Source of the DNA: JACRBK01 sp964427955
Lineage (GTDB): Bacteria; Chloroflexota; Anaerolineae; Aggregatilineales; Aggregatilineaceae
Direction of reading: 5' to 3'
Assembly (NCBI GenBank): GCA_964427955.1
Contig: CAYRWY010000204.1
Location: 1-9,991, forward strand
DNA: 9,991 nucleotides
The notes under the pieces: generated by a model
What the model was told of the DNA's origin: nothing
Databases searched by the model: none
What the model saw: only the letters and a program-made list of their open reading frames with translations
Part shown: piece after piece, positions 1 to 6,840 of the stretch
Position numbering within the stretch: position 1 is the stretch's first letter
How the letters are laid out: every line of letters begins with the position of its first letter
Translations under genes and position numbers: made by a program

Positions 1-1
1 A

Positions 2-166
2 CGACAAGAGGGAATCGACGGGGTGAACCGGCTCTTCGACCGCATCGAAGCGGAGTTCTATTTCGACCGCAGCAAACACTTCGTCTCGGCGGAATTGAGC
101 GGCGGCACCCTGGTCGAGCGCGAAGATTACGACGACTTCCTGGCCGCCTCCGCCCCCAAAAGCTAG
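2..166 (+). CDS. C-terminal fragment of an unrecognised protein (5' end outside window)
   Basis: An open frame enters from the left edge and ends at the TAG at 164-166, giving 54 visible residues that end in ASAPKS. The piece is charged and soluble (aromatic-acidic stretch EAEFYFDRSKHF, then a GG turn and an acidic EREDYDDF patch) with no membrane segment. I do not recognise a family from this tail. It stops 9 bp before the ATG of the HAD hydrolase on the same strand, so the two are probably co-transcribed and perhaps translationally coupled, since the HAD gene has no clear ribosome binding site. That the frame is coding is supported by the high-GC codon pattern and by the short gap; its identity is unknown. 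Confidence 0.6.
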   Translation, partial: RQEGIDGVNRLFDRIEAEFYFDRSKHFVSAELSGGTLVEREDYDDFLAASAPKS

Positions 167-175
167 CTCGCGCGT

Positions 176-1345
176 ATGGACCTGATTCTCTTCGACATAG
201 ACGGCGTGCTGGTACACCCAATGGGATATAAGGCAGCGCTGCGGGCCACAGTGGATCGCTTCGCGGCTCTGATGGGCCAGCCCGCGCCCGGCGTGACGGT
301 GGACGAGATCGCCGTACTCGAAGCGTGCGGCATCACCAACGAGTGGGATTCGGGCGCGGTGTGCGTCAGCGAGATTCTGCTGGCGGCGCTGGACCAGCGC
401 CCCGCGCTCCGGCGGGATACGCTGGAGGACACCTTTGCCGCGATCCGGGCGGCAGACCTCACCCTCCCCCGCCCGGACTTCGTCCAGGCCGCGCGGGAGG
501 TCGCCCAACACACGACTGATGGACAGATTCCGGCGCGCGTCTACCTGGCGCTGGCCTCCGCCCGGACCGATCCGGCCAACGGGCCGCTGCTGCACGCCCT
601 GCTGGGCGACGTCTACAACGTGGCGGGAACGCCGACCACGCTCGTCTTCCAGACGCATACGCTGGGCCACGAGCGCTTTGCCGCGACCTACGGGTATGCG
701 GCTCCCTTCGCCAGCGAGAGTTACCTGTCAGTCCACGACCAACCCTTGATCAGCCCGGCGAACCGCGCTCGCCTGCGCGAGTGGATGCAGTCACCCGATC
801 ACGGCGCGTCGATCTTCACCGCGCGGCCCAGCCTGTATCCCGCCGATCTACCCCCCGATCAACGCGGCCAACCGGCGTCCGGCTACGCGCCCGAAGCCGA
901 ACTCGCCGCCGAACTGATCGGGCTGGACGGCCAACTGCCGCTGATCGGGCAGGGGCGCATCGGCTGGTTGGCCTGGACCGCCGGGCGCGGCGCGGCGGAA
1001 TACCTCAAACCCTCCCCGGTGCAGGCGTTGGCCGCCATCGGTGCGGCAGCGTCCGGATCGGAAACCGCCGCCCTGCAAGCCGCGGTCAAATTCTTCGAAC
1101 GCGGGGAATTGACCGGGCCGCTGGCGGCGCTGGATCGCCCTACGCGCGTGATCGTGTTCGAAGACTCCGCCGGGGGCATCCGGGCCGCGCGCCGCGCCTG
1201 CGAGCTGTTGCAGCGCGCCGGGCAGGCGGTATCGTTCCGCGCCATCGGGGTGGCTCCCCAGGGTCACAAACGCGAGGCGCTAGGACCCGTCGCCGACCAG
1301 ATCGTGGACGACATCAACGCCGGGTTGGCGCTGCTCTGGGACTGA
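176..1345 (+). CDS. HAD-superfamily hydrolase with long insertion between motifs I and II
   Basis: A 389-residue cytoplasmic protein of the haloacid dehalogenase superfamily, most likely a phosphatase. Motif I is at the N terminus (LFDIDGVL, nucleophile Asp7 and acid/base Asp9). A motif II Thr is plausible at Thr215 (FTARP), motif III at Lys278 (KPSP), and motif IV at Glu329-Asp330 (VFEDSAGGIRAA), followed by the usual glycine-rich helix. Common HAD phosphatases are about 220-250 residues; here about 200 residues separate motifs I and II, so the cap is larger than the usual C1 cap. The substrate cannot be read from the sequence. ATG 176 is chosen because motif I starts five residues later. 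No Shine-Dalgarno is evident, which fits coupling to the gene ending at 166. The next gene follows after 22 bp. The superfamily call is firm and the function open. Confidence 0.87.
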   Translation: MDLILFDIDGVLVHPMGYKAALRATVDRFAALMGQPAPGVTVDEIAVLEACGITNEWDSGAVCVSEILLAALDQRPALRRDTLEDTFAAIRAADLTLPRPDFVQAAREVAQHTTDGQIPARVYLALASARTDPANGPLLHALLGDVYNVAGTPTTLVFQTHTLGHERFAATYGYAAPFASESYLSVHDQPLISPANRARLREWMQSPDHGASIFTARPSLYPADLPPDQRGQPASGYAPEAELAAELIGLDGQLPLIGQGRIGWLAWTAGRGAAEYLKPSPVQALAAIGAAASGSETAALQAAVKFFERGELTGPLAALDRPTRVIVFEDSAGGIRAARRACELLQRAGQAVSFRAIGVAPQGHKREALGPVADQIVDDINAGLALLWD

Positions 1346-1355
1346 TTTTCCACCT

Positions 1356-1361
1356 GAGGAG
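1356..1361 (+). promoter_or_regulatory. Ribosome binding site of the C_GCAxxG_C_C gene
   Basis: GAGGAG lies 6 nt before the ATG at 1368, between the HAD stop codon and this gene. It fixes the start of the downstream gene and indicates independent translation initiation within the same transcript. Confidence 0.75.
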
Positions 1362-1367
1362 AACGTA

Positions 1368-1829
1368 ATGAGTGTCTTGACGACTGAAGAAACGGCGCAA
1401 CGTGCCCGCGCCCTGTTCGAAACCGGCGGCTATCCTTGCGCCGAAAGCCTGCTGCTCGCCATCGCCGCCAGCCAGGGCATCCAGTCCGATCTGTTCCCCC
1501 AGATCGCCAGTGGGCTGTGCGGCGGCCTGTCGCATACCGGTGGACCATGCGGCGCGGTCACCGGTGCGATCCTGGGACTCGGCCTGATCGTGGGCGTGCA
1601 CGAGCCGGGTGTGGATCACAACCCCACCTACGCCGTCACCCAACGTTTTATGGAGGCGTTCAAGGCCCGTTTTGGCTCGATCAACTGTGCCGATCTCACC
1701 GGCTGCGATTTCAACACGCCCGAAGGACGGGCTAAATTCAAGACGGAAAAGGTCATCGACCGCTGCATCGAGTACGTAACCGTGGCTGCCGAGCTGGCCC
1801 TCAACGCCATCGACGACCCCGACGCCTGA
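1368..1829 (+). CDS. C_GCAxxG_C_C family protein (cysteine-rich redox/metal protein)
   Basis: A 153-residue soluble protein with the pattern of the C_GCAxxG_C_C family (Pfam PF09719, TIGR01909): Cys24 in YPCAES, Cys51 in GLCGGL, Cys61 in GGPCGAVTGA, then Cys107 and Cys113 in CADLTGC, and Cys133 in IDRCIEY. The glycine-rich GGL-x5-GPCGA-TGA core is the hallmark. Members are putative redox-active or metal-binding proteins with no generally agreed reaction, so none is assigned. There is no signal peptide, so it is probably cytoplasmic. A strong GAGGAG site 6 nt upstream supports the start. It is 22 bp downstream of the HAD gene and converges on the phosphatase gene with 5 bp between stop codons. 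The family call is confident, the role unknown. Confidence 0.88.
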   Translation: MSVLTTEETAQRARALFETGGYPCAESLLLAIAASQGIQSDLFPQIASGLCGGLSHTGGPCGAVTGAILGLGLIVGVHEPGVDHNPTYAVTQRFMEAFKARFGSINCADLTGCDFNTPEGRAKFKTEKVIDRCIEYVTVAAELALNAIDDPDA

Positions 1830-1834
1830 TCGGG

Positions 1835-2344
1835 CTACCCCTTCCAGGTGCGGACCATCAGCCGTTGAGGCTCGGTTTCCGGCGATTCGGTCAGTCCGCC
1901 GCGCAACTGGGCGATGGTTTGCAGCGCCTCGGTGCCGGTCTGGCCGTGCCGCACCAGGAAACAGCCGATCACGGTCCCGGTGCGCCCGATGCCGCCCATG
2001 CAGTGCACGTACACGACCTGCCCCTCGGCCAGCGCCGTGTCGATGGTGTCCAGAATCCGGACCATCTGCGACGGCAGCGGCACGTCCATGTCGGGGATCG
2101 GAAAGCGGTGGTGCTCGACGGTGCGGCCCTGCTGCTCCGCTGCGCTGTTCAGCCGGGGCAGATAGGCATGATGCTCGTCCGATTCCGTTAGATCGATGAT
2201 CGTGGTGATGCCCGCCGCCAGCAGCTCGCGGGCTTTCCGCTGCGCCAGGTCCTCGCCCCACGCGCCAGGATACGGTCCCGCCAGCAGGCGTCCCGGCTGG
2301 ACCCAGTAGCTGCCGCGCAGCAGTTTCTCCGATTGGTCCGGCAT
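1835..2344 (-). CDS. Dual-specificity / protein tyrosine phosphatase-like protein
   Basis: A 169-residue cytoplasmic protein with the CX5R phosphatase signature VHCMGGIGRTGT: nucleophile Cys115, phosphate-binding Arg121 and the following Thr. Asp85 in the IPDMDVP loop is a good candidate general acid. The N-terminal half (RLLAGPYPG, then TTIIDLTESDE) is typical of small bacterial dual-specificity or MTMR/DSP10-like folds. The substrate could be a phosphoprotein or a small phosphorylated molecule. The start at 2344 is preferred over an in-frame ATG 29 codons upstream (2431) because AAAGGAG sits 9 nt before it and the upstream extension would run through the terminator hairpin. It lies beyond the cox terminator, so it probably has its own promoter or depends on read-through. 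It converges with the C_GCAxxG_C_C gene. Confidence 0.9.
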   Translation of the reverse strand: MPDQSEKLLRGSYWVQPGRLLAGPYPGAWGEDLAQRKARELLAAGITTIIDLTESDEHHAYLPRLNSAAEQQGRTVEHHRFPIPDMDVPLPSQMVRILDTIDTALAEGQVVYVHCMGGIGRTGTVIGCFLVRHGQTGTEALQTIAQLRGGLTESPETEPQRLMVRTWKG

Positions 2345-2353
2345 GTGATCGCG

Positions 2354-2360
2354 CTCCTTT
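2354..2360 (-). promoter_or_regulatory. Ribosome binding site deciding the phosphatase start
   Basis: On the minus strand AAAGGAG lies 9 nt before the ATG at 2344. This is a near-consensus Shine-Dalgarno and selects the 169-residue form over a longer in-frame reading that would start at 2431. Confidence 0.75.
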
Positions 2361-2386
2361 GATCTGTGGGTATCCATCCCAATCTT

Positions 2387-2422
2387 AAACAAAATCGCCT
2401 TCCCGCGAAACCGGCAAGGCGA
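2387..2422 (-). terminator. Rho-independent terminator of the cox operon
   Basis: On the minus strand a perfect 7-bp stem, TCGCCTT (2422-2416) with AAGGCGA (2401-2395), encloses a GC-rich 14-nt loop that can extend the stem by a further two C-G pairs. TTTTGTTT (2394-2387) follows directly. It lies about 60 bp past the subunit IV stop codon and before the phosphatase gene. No T-run follows on the plus strand, so it acts in one direction, ending cox transcription. Confidence 0.75.
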
Positions 2423-2444
2423 CAAAATCATTCAAGGGAGGAAA

Positions 2445-2477
2445 CTCTGTTTTTCCTCTGTGCTCTCTGCGTTGAAA
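2445..2477. repeat. Pyrimidine-rich CTCTGTG/CTCTGCG repeat-like stretch
   Basis: Between the cox terminator and the subunit IV stop codon there are reiterated units of the type CTCTGT, CCTCTGTG and CTCTCTGCG, followed by TTGAAA. Base composition here differs from the flanking genes. Short CTCTGTG/CTTTGCG-type intergenic repeats are, from memory, common in several bacterial phyla, and this looks like one copy. Its function is unknown and the call is tentative. Confidence 0.35.
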
Positions 2478-2483
2478 TGCTTT

Positions 2484-3080
2484 TCAGGCGGAGAGGGCCA
2501 GGATCGCCACGATCAGGGCGGCGAAGGGTACCCCGAACACGAAGACGGCGGCATACCACCGGCTGTCATAGCGCAGGTGCATGAAATACAGCACCACCAG
2601 CAGCACTTTGGCGGACGAGAGTGCCACCAGCAGCGGCGTGGGCGAAAAGGGCAGGTTCGCGTAAGTGACGGCCACTTCGACGATGGTGATGATCGCCAGT
2701 GCCACGAACACGCCGATATAGGTCATGCGGTGAGAATGCGCGCGCGACGCGGGCCAGAAATTGGCTTTGAGGGTAGCCGCCAGGGCGTTGACCGAAGCTT
2801 GCGCCGATACCGTCCCCCCCACGGCGGCGGCATCGCCCAGGCTGAGCGCGTCGCGCTGCCACGGCGTCCGGGGATCGGCGTTGGCTTTCTGCGCCAGCAC
2901 GAACGCCCACAGCGGCAGCAGGAGCACCACGTTGCCCACCGCGCCCAGCCCCACGCCGAGGATCATGCTCAGCCAGTCGTTGAACTGCCGTCCACTCGCC
3001 AGCACCGGCGTGACCACGCCGCCGATGAAAGCGCCGCTCGCCAGCCACAAGGTTACGAAAGTCCAGGTATCTTGTCCCAT
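2484..3080 (-). CDS. Cytochrome c oxidase subunit IV-like protein with extra N-terminal two-helix domain
   Basis: A 198-residue membrane protein, last gene of the cox operon. Residues about 114-198 match the prokaryotic cytochrome c oxidase subunit IV family (PF03626): three membrane helices (about 120-139, 149-168, 177-197) with the typical AKVLLVVLYFMHLRYD segment in the second. Residues 1-63 add two further helices (about 7-28 and 36-63), rich in Gly (GAFIGG, LGVGLGAVGN), joined by a polar Ala/Asp-rich linker (64-113). Usual subunit IV proteins are about 90-110 residues, so this is an extended or fused version. The Gly-rich front part vaguely recalls GlsB/YeaQ-type membrane proteins, but I would not assign it. 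The ATG is 12 nt after the coxC stop, with an AGGA 10 nt upstream. Subunit IV helps stabilise the oxidase; it carries no cofactors. Confidence 0.85.
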   Translation of the reverse strand: MGQDTWTFVTLWLASGAFIGGVVTPVLASGRQFNDWLSMILGVGLGAVGNVVLLLPLWAFVLAQKANADPRTPWQRDALSLGDAAAVGGTVSAQASVNALAATLKANFWPASRAHSHRMTYIGVFVALAIITIVEVAVTYANLPFSPTPLLVALSSAKVLLVVLYFMHLRYDSRWYAAVFVFGVPFAALIVAILALSA

Positions 3081-3092
3081 AATCCGCGCGTC

Positions 3093-3878
3093 CTAATGGA
3101 TCAGATAAATGACCGTGAACAGCACGATCCAGACCACGTCTACGAAGTGCCAGTACAGCCCGAACATCTCGACGCCCAGGGTGTTGTCGGCGGAATATTC
3201 GCCGCGCACCGCCCGGATCATCAGCAGCACCAGCCAGGTCACGCCCCCCAGGACGTGCAGCCCGTGAAAGCCGGTGGTGGCGAAAAAGGCGGTGCCGAAG
3301 ATGTCCTTCGCCTTGATCCCCTCGTGCATCAGAGTCGCCCACTCGACCGCCTGGATGCTCACGAACGTCGCCCCCAGCAGAATCGCCAGCCCCATCCAGT
3401 TGAAGAAGACGCGGCGGTCGTTGGATTGCAGGGCTTCCAGGCCCATCACCACGGCGAAACTACTGACGATCAGGACCGACGTGCCGAGCGTGGCCAGCGG
3501 CAGGCTCAGAATCTCGTGGGCTGCTTCGAAGTCTTCGGGACGCAGCACCTTGAAATAGATGAACGATCCGATCAGCCCGGTGAAGAACATCACCTCGGAC
3601 CCCAGAAAGGTCCACATCCCCAACTTGCGGCTGTCCAGTTCCAGGAAGAAGTGCGGGTGCAGATCCACTTCGGGGAAGCGCGCCATCTTCAGCCCGCCGA
3701 ACAGCGCGATCCCCAGGCCCAGCACCAGGAACGGCTTGAACAGCACGCCCAGCAGCAGGAAGGTCGCCCCCACCGCCACGATCAGCGGGGCAAGGCTCGA
3801 CGGCGGCAGATGAATCTCTTCGTGCTCGTCGTCCTGCGGGATATCCGGAGTCATTTCGATCACGGCGTCGCTGCTCAT
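3093..3878 (-). CDS. coxC: Cytochrome c oxidase subunit III
   Basis: A 261-residue inner-membrane protein with about seven helices (about 30-46, 48-64, 88-109, 125-148, 158-182, 196-222, 240-260), the full length and topology of bacterial subunit III. Diagnostic segments are LGSEVMFFTGLI with the conserved membrane Glu95, GFHGLHVLGG (His205, His208) and YWHFVDVVWIVLF at the C terminus. Subunit III binds no redox centre but supports proton uptake and stability of the catalytic subunit. A 29-residue acidic N-terminal tail faces the cytoplasm. The ATG follows the coxA TAA by only 3 nt, and the purine-rich ribosome binding site (GGGAG) is inside the end of coxA, so translation is probably coupled. 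Confidence 0.96.
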   Translation of the reverse strand: MSSDAVIEMTPDIPQDDEHEEIHLPPSSLAPLIVAVGATFLLLGVLFKPFLVLGLGIALFGGLKMARFPEVDLHPHFFLELDSRKLGMWTFLGSEVMFFTGLIGSFIYFKVLRPEDFEAAHEILSLPLATLGTSVLIVSSFAVVMGLEALQSNDRRVFFNWMGLAILLGATFVSIQAVEWATLMHEGIKAKDIFGTAFFATTGFHGLHVLGGVTWLVLLMIRAVRGEYSADNTLGVEMFGLYWHFVDVVWIVLFTVIYLIH

Positions 3879-3881
3879 AGC

Positions 3882-5519
3882 TTATTTCTCCCCCGGGTTC
3901 AAACCCAAACGCAGATCGCGCGCCGGACGGCGGCTGTGCACCACCGGCGTCTTATCGAAATTGTGCTCCGGCGGCGGCGACGACGTCGTCCACTCCAGCG
4001 TATCGGCTTCCCAGGGATCGTTGCCCGCCGGAACGTGGTGCAGCGCGCTGCGGATCATATTGGTGATCAGGATCATGACGGAGATGCCCATGATGATCCC
4101 GCCCACGGTCGAGAGCAGGTTCAGATCGCCCCAGCCCCGGTCGGCGGGGTAGTTGTAGATGCGGCGCGGCATCCCCATGATCCCCAGGAAGTGCAGGGGG
4201 AAGTAGGTGATGTGGAAGCCGAAAAACAGCGTCCAGAACTGGAGCTTGCCCAGCCGCTCGTCCAACTGGTAACCGAACATCTTGGGCCACCAGTAGTACA
4301 TCCCGGCGAAGGTCGCGAAGCCCGCCCCGCCGAACACGGTGTAATGGAAGTGCGCGACGATAAACTGCGAATCGGTGACCAGTTCGTCGATGGGCAGCAC
4401 CGCCTGGAAAATGCCGGTGATGCCGCCGATCACGAAGGTGGCCAGGAAACCGATGGCATACAGCATCGGCGTCGTGAAGCGCAGCGACCCGCCGATCATG
4501 GTGAAGATCCAGTTGAACATCTTCACGCCGGTCGGCACGGCGATGATCATCGTCGTCAGGACGAAGAACGCTTCCAGCGCGGGCGGCAGGCCGACGGTGT
4601 ACATGTGGTGCGCCCAGGTGGCGAAGCCCTGCGCGCCGATCAGGGTGGTGGAGATCACCATCGCGGTATAGCCAAACAGCGGCTTACGCGAGAACACCGG
4701 GATCACTTCGGAGATGATCCCCATCGCGGGCAGCACGATGATATAGACCGCCGGGTGCGAATAGAACCAGAAGAGCTGCTGCCACAGCAGCGGATCGCCG
4801 CCCCCGCTCACGGTGAAAAACTGCGTGCCCAGGTTGCGATCCAGCAGCAGCATGACGCCCGCCGCCGTCAACACCGGCGTCGCCACCAGGATCATGAAGG
4901 CCATCGTCAGCACGGTCCAGGGGAACAGCGGCATCTGCATCAGCGTCATGCCGGGCGCGCGCAGCCGGAGGATGGTCACGATGAAGTTGAAAGCCCCGAT
5001 TAGCGACGATGTGCCGACCAGCGCCACCGCGATCAGCCACAGGTCCGTGCCACTGCCCGGCGAAAATTGTTTGCTGCTCAGGGGCGGATACGCGGTCCAG
5101 CCGTTGGCGGCAGCGCCGCCTTTGGTCAGGAACCCGGCGTACATCGTCAGCCCGCCCAGCAAGAACAGCCAGTAGCTCAGGGCATTCAGGCGTGGGAAGG
5201 CCATATCGCGCGCGCCGATCATGAGCGGCACGGCATAGTTCGCCATCCCGGCCAGGATCGGGATGATGAACAGGAAGATCATGGTCGAGCCGTGCATCGA
5301 GAAAATCTCGTTATATTCTTGCGCCGTGACGAACTGCCCGCCCGGCTGGGCCAGCTCGGCCCGCATAATCTCGGCCAGGCACACGCCGATCACGAAGAAA
5401 GTGAAGGTCGTGAGCACGTACATGATGCCGATTTTTTTGTGATCGACCGTCGTCAGCCAATCCATGATCCCGGACGGCCTGTGAACCGCCGGGCGTGCGG
5501 TGGTGGCAATGCTCGCCAT
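3882..5519 (-). CDS. coxA: Cytochrome c oxidase subunit I, A2-type (caa3)
   Basis: The 545-residue catalytic subunit, about 12 membrane helices, that reduces O2 to water while pumping protons. Metal ligands are all present: His76 and His392 for low-spin heme a, His390 for heme a3, and His255, His304 and His305 for CuB, with Tyr259 placed for the His-Tyr cross-link. The K-channel Lys333 (VPTGVKMF) and D-channel Asn94, Asp105 and Asn112 (GARDMAFPRLN) are conserved. Helix VI reads FWFYSHPAVY: the Glu of A1 enzymes is Ala, and the Tyr253-Ser254 pair marks the A2 subfamily, as in Thermus caa3. The C-terminal DPWEADTLEWTTSSPPPEHNF region is the usual conserved tail. The ATG is 3 nt after the coxB stop with a GAGGG-like site inside coxB. 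Confidence 0.98.
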   Translation of the reverse strand: MASIATTARPAVHRPSGIMDWLTTVDHKKIGIMYVLTTFTFFVIGVCLAEIMRAELAQPGGQFVTAQEYNEIFSMHGSTMIFLFIIPILAGMANYAVPLMIGARDMAFPRLNALSYWLFLLGGLTMYAGFLTKGGAAANGWTAYPPLSSKQFSPGSGTDLWLIAVALVGTSSLIGAFNFIVTILRLRAPGMTLMQMPLFPWTVLTMAFMILVATPVLTAAGVMLLLDRNLGTQFFTVSGGGDPLLWQQLFWFYSHPAVYIIVLPAMGIISEVIPVFSRKPLFGYTAMVISTTLIGAQGFATWAHHMYTVGLPPALEAFFVLTTMIIAVPTGVKMFNWIFTMIGGSLRFTTPMLYAIGFLATFVIGGITGIFQAVLPIDELVTDSQFIVAHFHYTVFGGAGFATFAGMYYWWPKMFGYQLDERLGKLQFWTLFFGFHITYFPLHFLGIMGMPRRIYNYPADRGWGDLNLLSTVGGIIMGISVMILITNMIRSALHHVPAGNDPWEADTLEWTTSSPPPEHNFDKTPVVHSRRPARDLRLGLNPGEK

Positions 5520-5522
5520 AGG

Positions 5523-6605
5523 TTATTCGCCCTCGCTCTCTTTCAAATATTCGATCAGATCGGCGACACCCGCCGCATCCAGTTTCTCGCCATAGCCGCT
5601 GGCGTCCATCATGTTGCAGTCGTAGCCGGGCACCGTATAGGCACAGGGCAGCAGGATGGATTCGCGCAGGTATTGGTCCACCGTGTAGCCGGGCCGCCCT
5701 TCGGCCCCTTCGGCCATGCTCGGCAGTGACGGACCCACACCATCGTTCGGACCATGACAGCCGGAGCAGCCCATCTGCGTGAACAGGGCCGCGCCCCGTT
5801 GGGCATCGCCCGGCGGCAGTGGCGATTCCATGTCGGTGCCTATCGGCTTGAACTGGCTGGCCGCGGCGATTTGCTGCGCGAACCAGGTGTCGAACGCGGT
5901 CGGGTCCAGCGCCACGACCTCGATCAGCATCTCGTCATGGGAGACGCCGCAGAATTCCGCGCAGTTGCCCAGGTAAGTCCCCGGCTTGTCGGCGGTCAGC
6001 CACAGGGTATTGGTCCGGCCCGGCACGGCGTCCACCTTGCCCGCCAGGTCAGGTACCCAGAAGCTGTGCTGGACATCTTTGGACGTGATTTCCAGGTACA
6101 CGTGGCGGCCCGCCGGGATGGTCAGCGTCTCGTTGGCCGTCACCCCGGTCCGTTCGCCGTCTTCGGTAAAATACTCGTAGTCCCAGGTGAACATCCGCCC
6201 CACCACGTGCACGACCAGGTCGCGCGGTTGATCGTCCCGGTCGGCTTTGACCGTATAATCGGATTGCATGGCTTTATACGTCAGGGCAAAGACGACGGCG
6301 ATGATCACAAACGCAAAGACCGTCCACCCAATTTCGAGCGGGTGGTTGCCTTCGATCTGCTCCGGGTCCTGGTGAGGCTTCAACCGCCGGACGATGGCGT
6401 AGAGGATCAGCCCTTCGACCAACAGGAAAACGGGCACGGAGATGGCGAAGAGAAGGGTAAACAGGCTGTTGATGTCACTTGCCTTAGCACCCCCGGTCGA
6501 GTGATCGTGCCCTTGCGCGAAGACCTGTACCGGAAGCGCCAACGCTAGCAAAACGATCCAGGCGGCAGCCAACCCGGTCCAAAAGAGAGAAGCGTGTCGT
6601 TTCAT
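5523..6605 (-). CDS. coxB: Cytochrome c oxidase subunit II fused to cytochrome c (caa3 type)
   Basis: A 360-residue protein that passes electrons into the oxidase. From ATG 6605 it has a signal peptide (MKRH, then a hydrophobic run to VFAQ, about residue 31), two membrane helices (about 46-72, 91-111), and an exported cupredoxin domain with the binuclear CuA site: His180 (VQHSFWVPD), Cys215, Glu217, Cys219, His223 and Met226 (CAEFCGVSHDEM). A C-terminal class I cytochrome c domain has CSGCH (Cys280, Cys283, His284) and a likely distal Met332 or Met333. The fusion defines a caa3 oxidase. Two extra cysteines (320 and 330) flank the PGY loop before the distal Met. An in-frame ATG at 6698 would add 31 residues before the signal peptide, so 6605 is preferred although its AGGA site is only moderate. 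It is the first gene of the cox operon. Confidence 0.95.
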   Translation of the reverse strand: MKRHASLFWTGLAAAWIVLLALALPVQVFAQGHDHSTGGAKASDINSLFTLLFAISVPVFLLVEGLILYAIVRRLKPHQDPEQIEGNHPLEIGWTVFAFVIIAVVFALTYKAMQSDYTVKADRDDQPRDLVVHVVGRMFTWDYEYFTEDGERTGVTANETLTIPAGRHVYLEITSKDVQHSFWVPDLAGKVDAVPGRTNTLWLTADKPGTYLGNCAEFCGVSHDEMLIEVVALDPTAFDTWFAQQIAAASQFKPIGTDMESPLPPGDAQRGAALFTQMGCSGCHGPNDGVGPSLPSMAEGAEGRPGYTVDQYLRESILLPCAYTVPGYDCNMMDASGYGEKLDAAGVADLIEYLKESEGE

Positions 6606-6734
6606 ACGTTGTTCATCCTGGTCCACAAGCGGTGTAGAAGTCACCGGGGCGGAATAGGGGTGCGGCGGGTGACATTTTTCACAAAACCAATCACTCATAA
6701 GATTCTCATTTTACACTATATACTATATCTTTTT

Positions 6735-6762
6735 ATTGTAATTTCGCCCACAAAATCTACAA
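6735..6762 (-). promoter_or_regulatory. Candidate sigma70-type promoter for the cox operon
   Basis: Within the AT-rich region upstream of coxB, the minus strand reads TTGTAG (6762-6757), a 16-nt spacer, and TACAAT (6740-6735, 5 of 6 matches to TATAAT). Two further TATAGT hexamers occur just downstream in a duplicated ACTATAT element (plus 6716-6729) and could be the real -10. Both choices give a 5' leader of over 100 nt before the ATG at 6605. Confidence 0.4.
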
Positions 6763-6763
6763 G

Positions 6764-6796
6764 AATCTATCATTCCCCTGGCAGAGCCGATAGATT
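6764..6796. repeat. Perfect 8-bp inverted repeat in the divergent control region
   Basis: AATCTATC (6764-6771) and GATAGATT (6789-6796) are perfect inverted complements separated by 17 nt that contain a small GGC-AGA-GCC dyad. It is not followed by a T-run on either strand, so a terminator is unlikely. It lies just upstream of the candidate coxB -35 and about 45 bp before the MFS gene -10, so it could be an operator serving either direction. Confidence 0.45.
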
Positions 6797-6840
6797 AAAA
6801 GCGAACCTTGATTTTCAGAAACCTCCACGGCCTGATGTCG

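Noticed and set aside
2345..2431. Upstream in-frame start for the phosphatase at 2431
   Set aside because: The extension runs through the terminator hairpin and T-run, adds no recognisable sequence, and the AAAGGAG site points to 2344.
2460..5003. Very long open frame (847 codons) on the plus strand opposite coxA, coxC and the subunit IV gene
   Set aside because: It is antisense to three unmistakable oxidase genes. Its translation is rich in His, Gln, Arg and Asp with no fold-like pattern, as expected when a GC-rich gene is read on the other strand.
6606..6698. N-terminal extension of CoxB from ATG 6698, containing CEKCH, a CXXCH heme c-like motif
   Set aside because: The motif would precede the signal peptide and remain in the cytoplasm, where c-type heme is not attached. 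The start at 6605 gives a normal signal peptide, so the match is probably chance.
6764..6796. Inverted repeat considered as an intrinsic terminator
   Set aside because: No T-run follows on either strand, the stem is AT-rich, and it lies between two divergent promoters, where a terminator would have no upstream gene to serve.
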